The notes under the pieces: generated by a model
Seen by the model: only the letters and a program-made list of their open reading frames with translations
Told to the model about the DNA's origin: nothing
The model's database searches: none
Source of the DNA: Piscinibacter defluvii
GTDB lineage: Bacteria; Pseudomonadota; Gammaproteobacteria; Burkholderiales; Burkholderiaceae_C
Assembly (NCBI RefSeq): GCF_004011805.1
Contig: NZ_RCHJ01000015.1
Location: 1-64,000, forward strand
Direction of reading: 5' to 3'
Length of the DNA stretch: 64,000 nt
Shown here: in pieces, positions 39,464-46,417 of the stretch
Numbering within the stretch: the stretch's first letter is position 1
How the letters are laid out: each line of letters starts with the position of its first letter
Position numbers and translations under genes: made by a program

Positions 39464-39492
39464 CTACGGAAGGACGTCCGGACTGGATTCAA
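39464..39492 (-). promoter_or_regulatory. ECF-type promoter of the single-cupin gene
   Basis: Minus strand TTGAATCC, 16-base spacer, CGTAG; the -10 end is only 7 bases before the cupin ATG, so the transcript would be almost leaderless. Identical boxes and spacer to the sigma operon promoter; back-to-back with the plus-strand copy at 39529. Confidence 0.72.
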
Positions 39493-39528
39493 TCCCCTGC
39501 GGCGCCCGGGGGGGAAGAGGCCGTACCC

Positions 39529-39555
39529 TGAATCCGCGCCGGCCGGCGGGCCGTA
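39529..39555 (+). promoter_or_regulatory. ECF-type promoter of the SRPBCC gene
   Basis: Plus strand TGAATCC (39529-39535), 16 bases, CGTA (39552-39555), 38 bases before the SRPBCC ATG. Same consensus and spacer as the two minus-strand copies nearby, placing this divergent gene in the same regulon. Confidence 0.7.
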
Positions 39556-39593
39556 CGCCGCGGCATGTCCCGTCCGGGCCGAGGAGCCCCACC

Positions 39594-40064
39594 ATGACCC
39601 GATTCGACCTGGTGAGCCATTGGCGCATCCCCGCACCGGTGGAGCCCGTCTGGGCCGCCCTGGCCGACCCCGACGGCTGGCCACGCTGGTGGCCGCACGT
39701 GCGCGAGGTGCAGATCCTGCGCGCCGGCGCGCCCGACGGGATCGGTGCGCTGCGCCGCATCCGCTGGGGCACGCTGCTGCCCTACGAGATCGTCATCGAG
39801 GTCGAGGCGATCGAGTCGGTGCGCCACGAGCGCCTGCGCGGCCGCTCGCGCGGCCAGTTGCACGGCGAGGGCCTGTGGCTCCTGCGCGCCGGCCCGGGCT
39901 GGACCGACGTGACCTATGTCTGGCGGGTCGAGCCGACACGCTCCTGGATGCGCTGGCTCGCCCCGCTGCTGGCGCCGCTGTTCCGCTGGAACCACGCCGG
40001 CGTGATGCGCGCCGGCGAGGCCGGGCTGCGGCGCCACCTCGCGCCGGTGTCGGCTTTGTCGTGA
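39594..40064 (+). CDS. SRPBCC/START-like (polyketide cyclase fold) protein
   Basis: A 156-residue ligand-binding-fold protein: HWRIPAPVEPVWAALADPDGWPRWWPHVREVQIL is the usual N-terminal helix-strand start, and the C-terminal helix (WLAPLLAPLFRWNHAGVMRAGEAGLRRHLA) closes the hydrophobic cavity. No catalytic residues can be assigned; such proteins bind lipids or aromatic ligands. It has an ECF-type promoter and is divergent from the cupin gene. Its stop lies within the NifA-type site of the following nifB promoter. Confidence 0.8.
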   Translation: MTRFDLVSHWRIPAPVEPVWAALADPDGWPRWWPHVREVQILRAGAPDGIGALRRIRWGTLLPYEIVIEVEAIESVRHERLRGRSRGQLHGEGLWLLRAGPGWTDVTYVWRVEPTRSWMRWLAPLLAPLFRWNHAGVMRAGEAGLRRHLAPVSALS

Positions 40065-40072
40065 TCCGCACA
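40057..40072 (+). promoter_or_regulatory. NifA upstream activator site for nifB
   Basis: TGT-N10-ACA, a perfect match to the NifA-binding consensus, 55 bases before the -24 box of nifB. The flanking GGCTTTGTCG is shared with the sites upstream of nifH and nifE. Confidence 0.75.
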
Positions 40073-40097
40073 GCCGGCCGCACCCGGCCGGCAGCGC

Positions 40098-40110
40098 TAA
40101 GTGCTTGATG
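40098..40110 (-). promoter_or_regulatory. IHF-like site in the nifB promoter
   Basis: Minus strand CATCAAGCACTTA fits the IHF consensus WATCAANNNNTTR except the first base. It lies between the NifA site and the sigma-54 promoter, where IHF bends DNA in known nif promoters. The spacer GCAC is identical at nifH and nifE. Confidence 0.6.
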
Positions 40111-40127
40111 CGATTGGCATCGGCGCT

Positions 40128-40142
40128 TGGCACAGCTCTCGC
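40128..40142 (+). promoter_or_regulatory. Sigma-54 promoter of nifB
   Basis: TGGCAC-N5-TCGC: the -24 box is perfect and the -12 box has one change from TTGC; GG and GC are 10 bases apart as required. The start of nifB is 39 bases downstream. Confidence 0.78.
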
Positions 40143-40180
40143 AATGCAGACCGCATCACGAACGGATGGCGGGGTGCGGA

Positions 40181-41770
40181 ATGAGCAATGCGGCTTTCGT
40201 GTCGATCGGCGACCTGCGCAAGGGTCGCCCCGTGTTGAGCCCGACGATCGAAACCCCCGCCACCGGCGGCGGCTGCGGCAGCAGCGGCGGCGCGGGCAAG
40301 TCGAGCTGCGGCTCCTCGGGCGGCCCGGACGACATGCCCGCCGAGATCTGGGACAAGGTCAAGAACCACCCCTGCTACTCGGAAGAGGCGCACCACCACT
40401 TCGCGCGCATGCACGTGGCCGTCGCGCCGGCGTGCAACATCCAGTGCAACTACTGCAATCGCAAGTACGACTGCAGCAACGAATCGCGCCCCGGCGTCGT
40501 GAGCCAGAAGCTCACGCCCGACCAGGCAGTGAAGAAGGTGCTCGCGGTGGCCAGCGAGATCCCGCAGATGACGGTGCTGGGCATCGCCGGCCCGGGCGAC
40601 GCGCTCGCCAACCCGAAGAAGACCTTCGAGACCATGCGCCAGCTCACCGAGAAGGCGCCGGACATCAAGCTGTGCCTCTCCACCAACGGCCTCGCGCTGC
40701 CGGAGATGGTCGACGAGATCTGCAAGCACAACATCGACCACGTGACGATCACGATCAACATGGTCGACCCCGAGATCGGCGCCAAGATCTACCCGTGGAT
40801 CTTCTGGGACCACCGCCGCGTCACCGGCGTGGAGGCCGCCCGCATCCTGCACGAGCAGCAGATGAAGGGCCTGGAGATGCTCACCGCGCGCGGGGTGCTC
40901 ACCAAGATCAACTCGGTGCTGATCCCCGGCATCAACGACGCGCACCTGATCGACGTGAACCGCGAGGTCAAGAAGCGCGGCGCCTTCCTGCACAACATCA
41001 TGCCGCTGATCAGCGAGCCCGAACACGGCACGCACTTCGGTTTGACGGGCCAGCGCGGCCCGAGCGCGCAGGAACTCAAGGCCGTGCAGGACGCCTGCGC
41101 CGGCGGCGCGAACTTGATGCGGCATTGCAGGCAATGCCGCGCCGATGCGGTCGGTTTGCTGGGCGAGGACCGCAGCGAGGAGTTCACGCTCGACAAGATC
41201 GAGCAGATGGAAATCGTCTACGACATCGACAAGCGCCGTGCCTACCAGCAGAAGGTGGAGGCCGAGCGCGAGGCGCAGCACCAGGCCAAGGTGGATGCAC
41301 TGGCCGACGCGTGGGACGAGTCGCTCGCCGGCGGCGACATCAAGGTGCTGGTGGCCGTGGCGACCGAAGGCGGCGGCAAGGTCAACCAGCACTTCGGCCA
41401 CGCCACCGAGTTCCAGATCTTCGAGGTGAGCGCGAAGGAAGCCCTCTTCGTCGGCCACCGCCGCGTCGACCTCTACTGCCAGGGCGGCTACGGCGAGGAC
41501 GAGCAGCTGCCCTCCATCGTCTACGCGATCAACGACTGCCATGCCGTGCTGGTGTCCAAGATCGGCGCCTGCCCGCGCGACGAGCTGAAGGCCGCCGGCA
41601 TCGAGCCGGTGGACGCCTACGCGCACGAGTTCATCGAGAAGGCCGCGCTGTCCTGGTTCGCCGACTACCGCCAGCGCCTCGCGCGCGGCGAGATCGTGCA
41701 CCAGGCGCGCGGCGATGCCCGCATCCGACAGGGTGCCTACACCGGCGGCGAACAGGCCGCCGCTGCCTAG
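40181..41770 (+). CDS. nifB: Nitrogenase cofactor biosynthesis protein NifB
   Basis: A 529-residue radical SAM enzyme that makes NifB-co, the Fe-S-carbide precursor of FeMo-co, from two 4Fe-4S clusters and SAM. The radical SAM motif is CNIQCNYC (Cys85, Cys89, Cys92). The N-terminus has a Gly/Ser-rich stretch with Cys32 and Cys43. HSxPG-type and accessory Cys residues ([11 protein letters not shown]) for the extra clusters are present. The C-terminal ~115 residues form a NifX/NafY-like domain ([30 protein letters not shown]), the fused form found in proteobacteria. The ATG at 40181 has GGGG upstream and follows a sigma-54 promoter. It heads the first nif unit. Confidence 0.97.
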   Translation: MSNAAFVSIGDLRKGRPVLSPTIETPATGGGCGSSGGAGKSSCGSSGGPDDMPAEIWDKVKNHPCYSEEAHHHFARMHVAVAPACNIQCNYCNRKYDCSNESRPGVVSQKLTPDQAVKKVLAVASEIPQMTVLGIAGPGDALANPKKTFETMRQLTEKAPDIKLCLSTNGLALPEMVDEICKHNIDHVTITINMVDPEIGAKIYPWIFWDHRRVTGVEAARILHEQQMKGLEMLTARGVLTKINSVLIPGINDAHLIDVNREVKKRGAFLHNIMPLISEPEHGTHFGLTGQRGPSAQELKAVQDACAGGANLMRHCRQCRADAVGLLGEDRSEEFTLDKIEQMEIVYDIDKRRAYQQKVEAEREAQHQAKVDALADAWDESLAGGDIKVLVAVATEGGGKVNQHFGHATEFQIFEVSAKEALFVGHRRVDLYCQGGYGEDEQLPSIVYAINDCHAVLVSKIGACPRDELKAAGIEPVDAYAHEFIEKAALSWFADYRQRLARGEIVHQARGDARIRQGAYTGGEQAAAA

Positions 41771-41795
41771 CCAGTTCTTTGACAAGGAGACCGCC

Positions 41796-41990
41796 ATGGC
41801 CCTGAAGATCATCGCCTCCATGTGCACCGGCTGCTCGGCCTGCGAGCCCGAATGCCCCAACGTCGCGATCCGCGAGAAGGGCGGCACCTTCATCATCGAC
41901 CCGGCCAAGTGCACCGAGTGCGAAGGCCACTTCGATGCACCGCAGTGCATCGCGGTCTGCCCCGTCGACGGCTGCATCAAGAAAGCCTGA
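41796..41990 (+). CDS. fdxN: 2[4Fe-4S] ferredoxin (FdxN-type)
   Basis: A 64-residue ferredoxin with two cluster motifs: [13 protein letters not shown] and [22 protein letters not shown]; the second carries the longer insertion between the second and third Cys typical of nif-associated FdxN. It probably supplies electrons to NifB or nitrogenase maturation. It starts 25 bases after nifB with AAGGAG upstream and is followed two bases later by the IscA-like gene. Confidence 0.92.
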   Translation: MALKIIASMCTGCSACEPECPNVAIREKGGTFIIDPAKCTECEGHFDAPQCIAVCPVDGCIKKA

Positions 41991-41992
41991 CC

Positions 41993-42382
41993 ATGCTCAC
42001 GCCCCGTATCGAAGTCACCCCCGCCGCCGAGAAGTTCATCCGCCGCATGGTGCGTTTCTCCGAGCACCCGACCGGCGGCTTCCGCCTCACGGTGACCCCC
42101 GGCGGCTGCTCGGGCTACTCGAGCGAGTTCAGCGTCGAGTCCGCGCTGCGCGAGGGTGATGCCGAGGTGCTGGTCGGCAGCACGCGCCTGTTCCTGCCGG
42201 CGCAGAGCCGGCTGCTGCTGGACGGCGTGACGATCGACTTCACCGAGACGCCCACCTCCGCCGGTCTCGCCTTCATCAACCCGAACCAGGCGGCCTGCGG
42301 CTGCTCGAGCTCGAGCGAGGCGGCGCCGCCGGCAGAGACGGCGGTGTCCGTGGGGTCGATCAAGCGCATGGTCAAGGCGTGA
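41993..42382 (+). CDS. IscA/HesB-like iron-sulfur assembly protein (nif-type)
   Basis: A 129-residue A-type carrier. The family core is visible: ITVTPAAEKF-like start (IEVTPAAEKFIRRMV), FRLTVTPGGCSGYSSEF with the first conserved Cys, and a C-terminal ACGCSSSSE in place of the usual CGCG, giving the two further Cys. A Ser/Ala-rich tail follows. It would carry clusters to NifB or other nif proteins. It is coupled to fdxN (2-base gap). The assignment to the nif-specific A-type group comes from its position. Confidence 0.88.
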   Translation: MLTPRIEVTPAAEKFIRRMVRFSEHPTGGFRLTVTPGGCSGYSSEFSVESALREGDAEVLVGSTRLFLPAQSRLLLDGVTIDFTETPTSAGLAFINPNQAACGCSSSSEAAPPAETAVSVGSIKRMVKA

Positions 42383-42392
42383 CATGGAGCCC

Positions 42393-42475
42393 CCAAGCTC
42401 GCTTTCGTTCGCTACCCCCCGAGGGGGCCGCCCGCCGGCGGACCGGCAGAGCCGGTTCCGCGGCGGGGAGCTTGG
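42393..42475. repeat. GC-rich palindromic intergenic repeat (copy 1)
   Basis: An 83-base element bounded by an 8-bp inverted repeat (CCAAGCTC / GAGCTTGG). Inside are CCCCCCGAGGGGG and the string GGCGGACCGGCAGAGCCGG-TTCCGCGGCGG. A related element follows nifK at 60102-60152 (CCCCCTCGAGGGGG, GCGGACCGGCCAAGCCGG, ATCCGCGGCGG). It has the form of the short REP/MITE-like repeats common in Burkholderiales. It interrupts the nifB unit between the IscA-like gene and the TPR-like gene and could affect mRNA stability. Confidence 0.7.
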
Positions 42476-42531
42476 TCTGGCCTGCGTGCTTCAGGCGCCG
42501 AGGGCGGCGATCGCCGCCATGGGAGGCTGAG

Positions 42532-43104
42532 ATGCATGCGGCCGACGGCTTCGACGACGCGGTGCTGGGTCACGGCTTGAGTCCGGCCGCAGAGGCCGCA
42601 CTCGCCGAGGCCGGCGCCTGCCGCAGTAGCGATCCGCCGGCGGCGATGCTCGCGCTGATGCGCGCGCAGGCGCTCGCGCCGGAGCATCCGGCGGTGCTGA
42701 TCGCGCTGTACCGGCACCACTTCTACGGCCACCGGCTCGCGCCGGCGCGCGACGTGGCGCGCCGCGCGCTCGTGGTCGCGGCCGAGGCGCTCGGCCTGCC
42801 GCGCGTCTGGCGCGAGGTGCCCAAGCAGCCGCTGCCGGACGCGAAGACCGATGCGCGCTCGCGCTTCTACCTCTTCGTGCTCAAGGGCTACGCCTACCTC
42901 AGCCTGCGCCTGGCCGACGAGGTGGAGGCGCGCGACGCCCTCGCGCTGCTGGCCGCGCTCGACCCGGACGACCGGGTCGGCGGCTCGCTGCTCGAAGCCG
43001 TGCGCGTGCGGGCGCTGGTCGGTGCGGACGACGAGCGCGCCGCCGCCTACGCCTCCGGCGCCGCCGCCTGGGCGATGGCCCGCACCGGGATGCTGCCGGC
43101 CTGA
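42532..43104 (+). CDS. TPR-like protein of the nif cluster
   Basis: A 190-residue, all-helical protein. Repeated helix pairs such as AAMLALMRAQALAPEHPAVLIALYRHHFYGHRLAPARDVARRALVVAAEALG and VEARDALALLAALDPDDRVGGSLLEAVRV look like tetratricopeptide units. Proteins like this are found in other diazotroph nif regions beside the LRV protein, but no function is known. The ATG at 42532 has GGGAGG upstream. It is followed by the LRV gene after nine bases. Confidence 0.65.
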   Translation: MHAADGFDDAVLGHGLSPAAEAALAEAGACRSSDPPAAMLALMRAQALAPEHPAVLIALYRHHFYGHRLAPARDVARRALVVAAEALGLPRVWREVPKQPLPDAKTDARSRFYLFVLKGYAYLSLRLADEVEARDALALLAALDPDDRVGGSLLEAVRVRALVGADDERAAAYASGAAAWAMARTGMLPA

Positions 43105-43113
43105 GGCACGACC

Positions 43114-43815
43114 ATGGACAGCAGCGCCGCCGCCTGGAACGACATCCCGGTGCGCGACTGGCTGGGCCAGCCGGTCGACTGCGCGGCCTGCGCGCACCAC
43201 GCGCTGCAGGCCGAAGGCGGCTGCCGCCCCGGCCACAGCTGCATGCAGGACGCCTACGCGCGCCGCATCGACCGCTTCTTCCGCACCCACCCGGCGCTGG
43301 CCGGCGGGCACCTGACGCATCCGTACTTCGAGGTGCGGGCGATCGCCGCGCGGCATGCCGAGATCTTCCTGCTGCCCGGCCTGGTGAACGACCCGGACGA
43401 GACCGTGCGCCTGCAGGTCGCGCTGCGCATCCCGCAGCGCTGGCTGAGCCGGATGCGCAGCGACCCGCACCGCGAGGTGCGCATCCGCGTCGCGCAGCGC
43501 CTGGCCGAGGCCGAGCTGCCGGCGATGCGCGCCGACGCCGACTACCAGGTGCGCGAGACCGTCGCGCGCCGCCTGCCCGCCGCGCTGCTGCACACGATGA
43601 CCGGCGACGCCGATGCGCAGGTGCGCCGCGAGGTCGCGCGGCGCCTGCCGATGCCCGCGCTGCTGCGCCTCGTCGACGACCCGGCCGATGTGGTGCGTCG
43701 CGTGGTCGCCGAACGACTGCCGCTCGCGCTGCTGCACCTGCTCGAGGGCGACGCCGACGTGATCGTGGCGCACACCGTCGCCACGCGCCGCACCGAGGAG
43801 GCCGCGCATGGCTGA
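43114..43815 (+). CDS. LRV iron-sulfur protein (leucine-rich repeat variant)
   Basis: A 233-residue protein related to the Azotobacter vinelandii LRV protein, which carries a 4Fe-4S cluster and a superhelix of leucine-rich variant repeats. The cluster domain has Cys23, Cys26, Cys37 and Cys43 (CAACAHHALQAEGGCRPGHSC pattern, CX2CX10CX5C). From ~65 to the end about seven 24-residue repeats follow, each with Val-Arg and a Leu pair (DETVRLQVALRIP, HREVRIRVAQRLA, DYQVRETVARRLP, DAQVRREVARRLP, ADVVRRVVAERLP). The function in nitrogen fixation is unproven. It overlaps nifZ by eight bases. Confidence 0.88.
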   Translation: MDSSAAAWNDIPVRDWLGQPVDCAACAHHALQAEGGCRPGHSCMQDAYARRIDRFFRTHPALAGGHLTHPYFEVRAIAARHAEIFLLPGLVNDPDETVRLQVALRIPQRWLSRMRSDPHREVRIRVAQRLAEAELPAMRADADYQVRETVARRLPAALLHTMTGDADAQVRREVARRLPMPALLRLVDDPADVVRRVVAERLPLALLHLLEGDADVIVAHTVATRRTEEAAHG

Positions 43816-44155
43816 CATCGCCCGTGACGACGACGTGATCGAGATCGCCGCGCCGCCGCGCTTCGGCATGGGCGAACGGGTGATCAGCCGCAGCGTGATC
43901 CGCAACGACGGCACCTACACCGGCCGCGACATCGGCGAGGTGCTCGTGAACAAGGGCGAGATCGGCTACGTGCGCTCGATCGGCACCTTCCTGCAGCAGT
44001 TCTACATCTACGCCGTCGAGTTCGTCGACAGCCGGGTGCAGGTGGGGATGCGGGCCAAGGAGCTGTGCACGCTCGACCATCTGCCGCCCGAGGTGATCGC
44101 GCTGCTGCAGGAGCGGCTGGGCGATGACGTCGCGCGCCTGAACGACCTGCGCTAG
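43808..44155 (+). CDS. nifZ: NifZ (first copy)
   Basis: A 115-residue NifZ protein, needed in known diazotrophs for making the second P-cluster of NifDK. The SH3-like core reads RFGMGERVISRSVIRNDGTYTGRDIGEVLVNKGEIGYVRSIGTFLQQFYIYAVEFVDS. It overlaps the LRV gene and is followed ten bases later by a second nifZ-type gene. Confidence 0.92.
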   Translation: MADIARDDDVIEIAAPPRFGMGERVISRSVIRNDGTYTGRDIGEVLVNKGEIGYVRSIGTFLQQFYIYAVEFVDSRVQVGMRAKELCTLDHLPPEVIALLQERLGDDVARLNDLR

Positions 44156-44164
44156 GAGAACGCC

Positions 44165-44467
44165 ATGAGCACGCCGAACCTGCCGCCCGAGATCCGACTG
44201 CCCCGCTACGACTGGGGCCTCGAGGTCACCGCCGCCGTCGACCTCTACAACGACGGCAGCCTGCCCGACATCCCCGAGGACGCACTGCTGATCGCCGCCG
44301 GCGGCCCCGGCGAGATCGTGCAGGTGGGCCGGCACGAGGAGGCCAACGTGCCGCTGTACCTGGTCGATTTCGGCCTCGTCGTGCTGGGCTGCCTGGAAGA
44401 GGAGATCACTCCCCGCGGCGCCGCCGCGCCCGGCCCGCGCCCCGGCGTGATGGAGGCGCTGCCGTGA
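44165..44467 (+). CDS. NifZ-like protein (second copy)
   Basis: A 100-residue protein with the same NifZ fold: PRYDWGLEVTAAVDLYNDGSLPDIPEDALLIAAGGPGEIVQVGRHEEANVPLYLVDFG. It is more like the N-terminal half of long NifZ proteins, so the two adjacent genes may be a split or duplicated NifZ. It overlaps the DUF3024 gene by four bases (ATGA). RBS AGGAG lies upstream. Confidence 0.88.
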   Translation: MSTPNLPPEIRLPRYDWGLEVTAAVDLYNDGSLPDIPEDALLIAAGGPGEIVQVGRHEEANVPLYLVDFGLVVLGCLEEEITPRGAAAPGPRPGVMEALP

Positions 44468-44787
44468 ATGCGCAGCGCGTGGTCGCGTTCGAGGCGGCGC
44501 GCATCCAGCGCTCGCTGCGCGAGCGGCTGCGCTACCGCTACGTGCGCCCGCACGTCGAGCGCGAAGGCGAGGGCTGGAAGATCGTCAGCCCGAACTGCTC
44601 GCGCAACATCGACCCGCAAGGCGGCGAGATCGACATCGCCTGGTTCGAGCCGCTGCCCGCCGGCCGCTGGCTGCTGCACGCGCGCGACCATGCGTCCGCG
44701 GCGTGGCGGCCGGTGTGCGGCACGCGCGACCTGAGGTCGGCGCTCGAGATCGTCTGTGCGGACGAGAGCCGGGTGTACTGGCCATGA
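44464..44787 (+). CDS. DUF3024-like small protein
   Basis: A 107-residue protein with a pattern seen in DUF3024 proteins: RLRYRYVRPHVEREGEGWKIVSPNCSRNIDPQGGEIDIAWFEP. Function unknown; genes like it occur in nif clusters between nifZ and nifS. It is coupled to both neighbours by four-base overlaps, arguing for a role in the same complex assembly process. No Cys cluster or membrane segment is present. Confidence 0.65.
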   Translation: MNAQRVVAFEAARIQRSLRERLRYRYVRPHVEREGEGWKIVSPNCSRNIDPQGGEIDIAWFEPLPAGRWLLHARDHASAAWRPVCGTRDLRSALEIVCADESRVYWP

Positions 44788-45947
44788 CGGTCTACTTGGA
44801 TCACAACGCCACCACGCCACCGCTGCCGGCCGTGCTGCAGGCGATGGCGCAGGTGCAGGCCGAGCACTGGGCCAACCCGTCGTCGACCCACGTACCCGGT
44901 CAGGCGGCGCGACAGGCGATGGCGCAGGCGCGTGCGCGCATCGCGGCCTTCCTCGGCTGCAAGCCCGCCGAGCTGGTGCTCGGCAGCGGCGCCACCGAGG
45001 CCAACCACCACGCCGTGCTCGGCGCACTGCAGTCGCGCGCGGGCGAGGGCCGGCGGCGCTGGCTGCTCTCGGCCGTCGAGCACCCCGGGCTGATGGCGCT
45101 GGCCGCGCACCTGCAGCAGCAGGGCGTGCCGGTGACGCGCGTGCCGGTGGACGGCACCGGCCGGCTCGACCTCGCCGCGCTGCGCGCCGCGCTCGGCCCG
45201 GACGTGGCGCTGCTCAGCCTGATGGGCGCGAACAACGAAACCGGCGTGTGCATGCCGCTCGCGGAAGCCGTCGCCCTCTGCGACGCCGCGGGCGCCTGGC
45301 TGCACGTCGACGCGACGCAGCTGATCGGCAAGAGCCCCTTCCGATTCGCGGGCAGCGGCATCGACCTGCTCAGCGCTTCGGCGCACAAGCTGAACGGGCC
45401 GAAGGGCGTGGGCACGCTCGTCGTGCGCCAGGGCCTCGCGCTGCCGGCGCTGCTGCACGGCCGCCAGGAGCGCCAGCGCCGCGGCGGCACCGAGAACCTC
45501 GCCGGCATCGCCGGCTTCGCCGCGGCCTGCGACGCCCACGCGGCCGACCTGCCCCACGAACTCGAACGCCTCGCGCGCCTGCGCGACCGGCTCGAAGTCG
45601 CGTTGCTCGACGCGCTGCCCGGCGTCCACGTCGTCGGCCGCGCCGCGCCGCGTGTGCCCAACACGCTGTGCCTGCGCTTCGCCGAGCTCGATGCCGACCC
45701 CGTGCTCACCCGCCTCGAACGCGCCGGCGTGGTCGCCTCCTCCGGCGCGGCCTGCAGCGCCGGCGGCACCCAGCCCAGCCACGTGCTGCTCGCGATGGGC
45801 GAGAGCCCCGCGCATGCCCGGGGCGGCATCCGCTTCTCGCTCGGCCGCACGACGACCGAGGCGCACATCGATACCGCGATCGCCGCCATCGTGCGTGCGC
45901 TCGCCCCGCTTCTGGAACCCACCGCTTCCCTGGAGAGCGCCGCATGA
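44784..45947 (+). CDS. nifS: Cysteine desulfurase NifS
   Basis: A 387-residue PLP-dependent cysteine desulfurase supplying sulfur for nitrogenase clusters. Start VYLDHNATTPPLP, the PLP Lys202 in SASAHKLNGPKG, and the catalytic Cys324 in SSGAACSAG are all present, as are LLSLMGANNETGV and RRGGTENLAGIAGF. The length is normal for NifS. No nifU gene is seen in the window, so scaffold function must be covered elsewhere or by other proteins. It overlaps DUF3024 and nifT by four bases each. Confidence 0.95.
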   Translation: MTVYLDHNATTPPLPAVLQAMAQVQAEHWANPSSTHVPGQAARQAMAQARARIAAFLGCKPAELVLGSGATEANHHAVLGALQSRAGEGRRRWLLSAVEHPGLMALAAHLQQQGVPVTRVPVDGTGRLDLAALRAALGPDVALLSLMGANNETGVCMPLAEAVALCDAAGAWLHVDATQLIGKSPFRFAGSGIDLLSASAHKLNGPKGVGTLVVRQGLALPALLHGRQERQRRGGTENLAGIAGFAAACDAHAADLPHELERLARLRDRLEVALLDALPGVHVVGRAAPRVPNTLCLRFAELDADPVLTRLERAGVVASSGAACSAGGTQPSHVLLAMGESPAHARGGIRFSLGRTTTEAHIDTAIAAIVRALAPLLEPTASLESAA

Positions 45948-46156
45948 AAGTCATGATCCGCAAGACCTCGTCCGGCGCGCTGTCGGCCTATGTGCCGAAG
46001 AAGGACCTGGAGGAACCCATCGTCAGCCAGGAACTGCCGGGCCTGTGGGGCGGCACGGTCACGCTCGCCAACGGCTGGCAGCTCGCGCTGCCGGAGATGG
46101 CCGAGGGCACGAGCCTGCCGATCACGGTGGAAGCCCGTCGCCTCGCCGGAGACTGA
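45944..46156 (+). CDS. nifT: NifT/FixU
   Basis: A 70-residue NifT protein: MKVMIRKTSSGALSAYVPKKDLEEPIVS followed by LWGGTVTLANGWQLALPEM, the whole-length family pattern. A small SH3-like protein of unknown exact role in nif clusters. Start overlaps the nifS stop (ATGA). Confidence 0.92.
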   Translation: MKVMIRKTSSGALSAYVPKKDLEEPIVSQELPGLWGGTVTLANGWQLALPEMAEGTSLPITVEARRLAGD

Positions 46157-46157
46157 C

Positions 46158-46406
46158 GTGAACGGTGACCTGCTCGCCGAAGCCCTGGCGCTGGCCGACG
46201 CCGCGCCCGGCGTGCGCGAGGCCGCGAGCGCCTTGCGGCAGCGCCTGCCGGGGCTGCGCATCGTGGTCGTCGACGCCTTCGACATGCGCGACGAGAAGCC
46301 TGCGGCCCGTGGCGCACGCCGCGCGCTCTACCTCGGCGCGAGCGACGGCCACTGCTGGCAGGTGACCGACGACCCGGCGGCCGCGCGCGGGCTGTTCGTC
46401 TGCTGA
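46158..46406 (+). CDS. Small nif-associated protein (DUF6129-like)
   Basis: An 82-residue protein starting at a GTG one base after nifT. Residues 1-30 form a helix (LLAEALALADAAPGVREAASALRQRLPG), then strands RIVVVDAFDMRDEKPA and RALYLGASDGHCWQVTDDP. Small proteins of this pattern follow nifT in several diazotrophs; function unknown. The family label is tentative. Confidence 0.6.
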   Translation: MNGDLLAEALALADAAPGVREAASALRQRLPGLRIVVVDAFDMRDEKPAARGARRALYLGASDGHCWQVTDDPAAARGLFVC

Positions 46407-46417
46407 AGGAGGCCGCC

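Noticed and set aside
44703-46156. Alternative long plus-strand frames over nifS
   Set aside because: Arg/Gly/Pro-rich shadows of nifS in other frames; the nifS frame contains the PLP lysine and catalytic cysteine.
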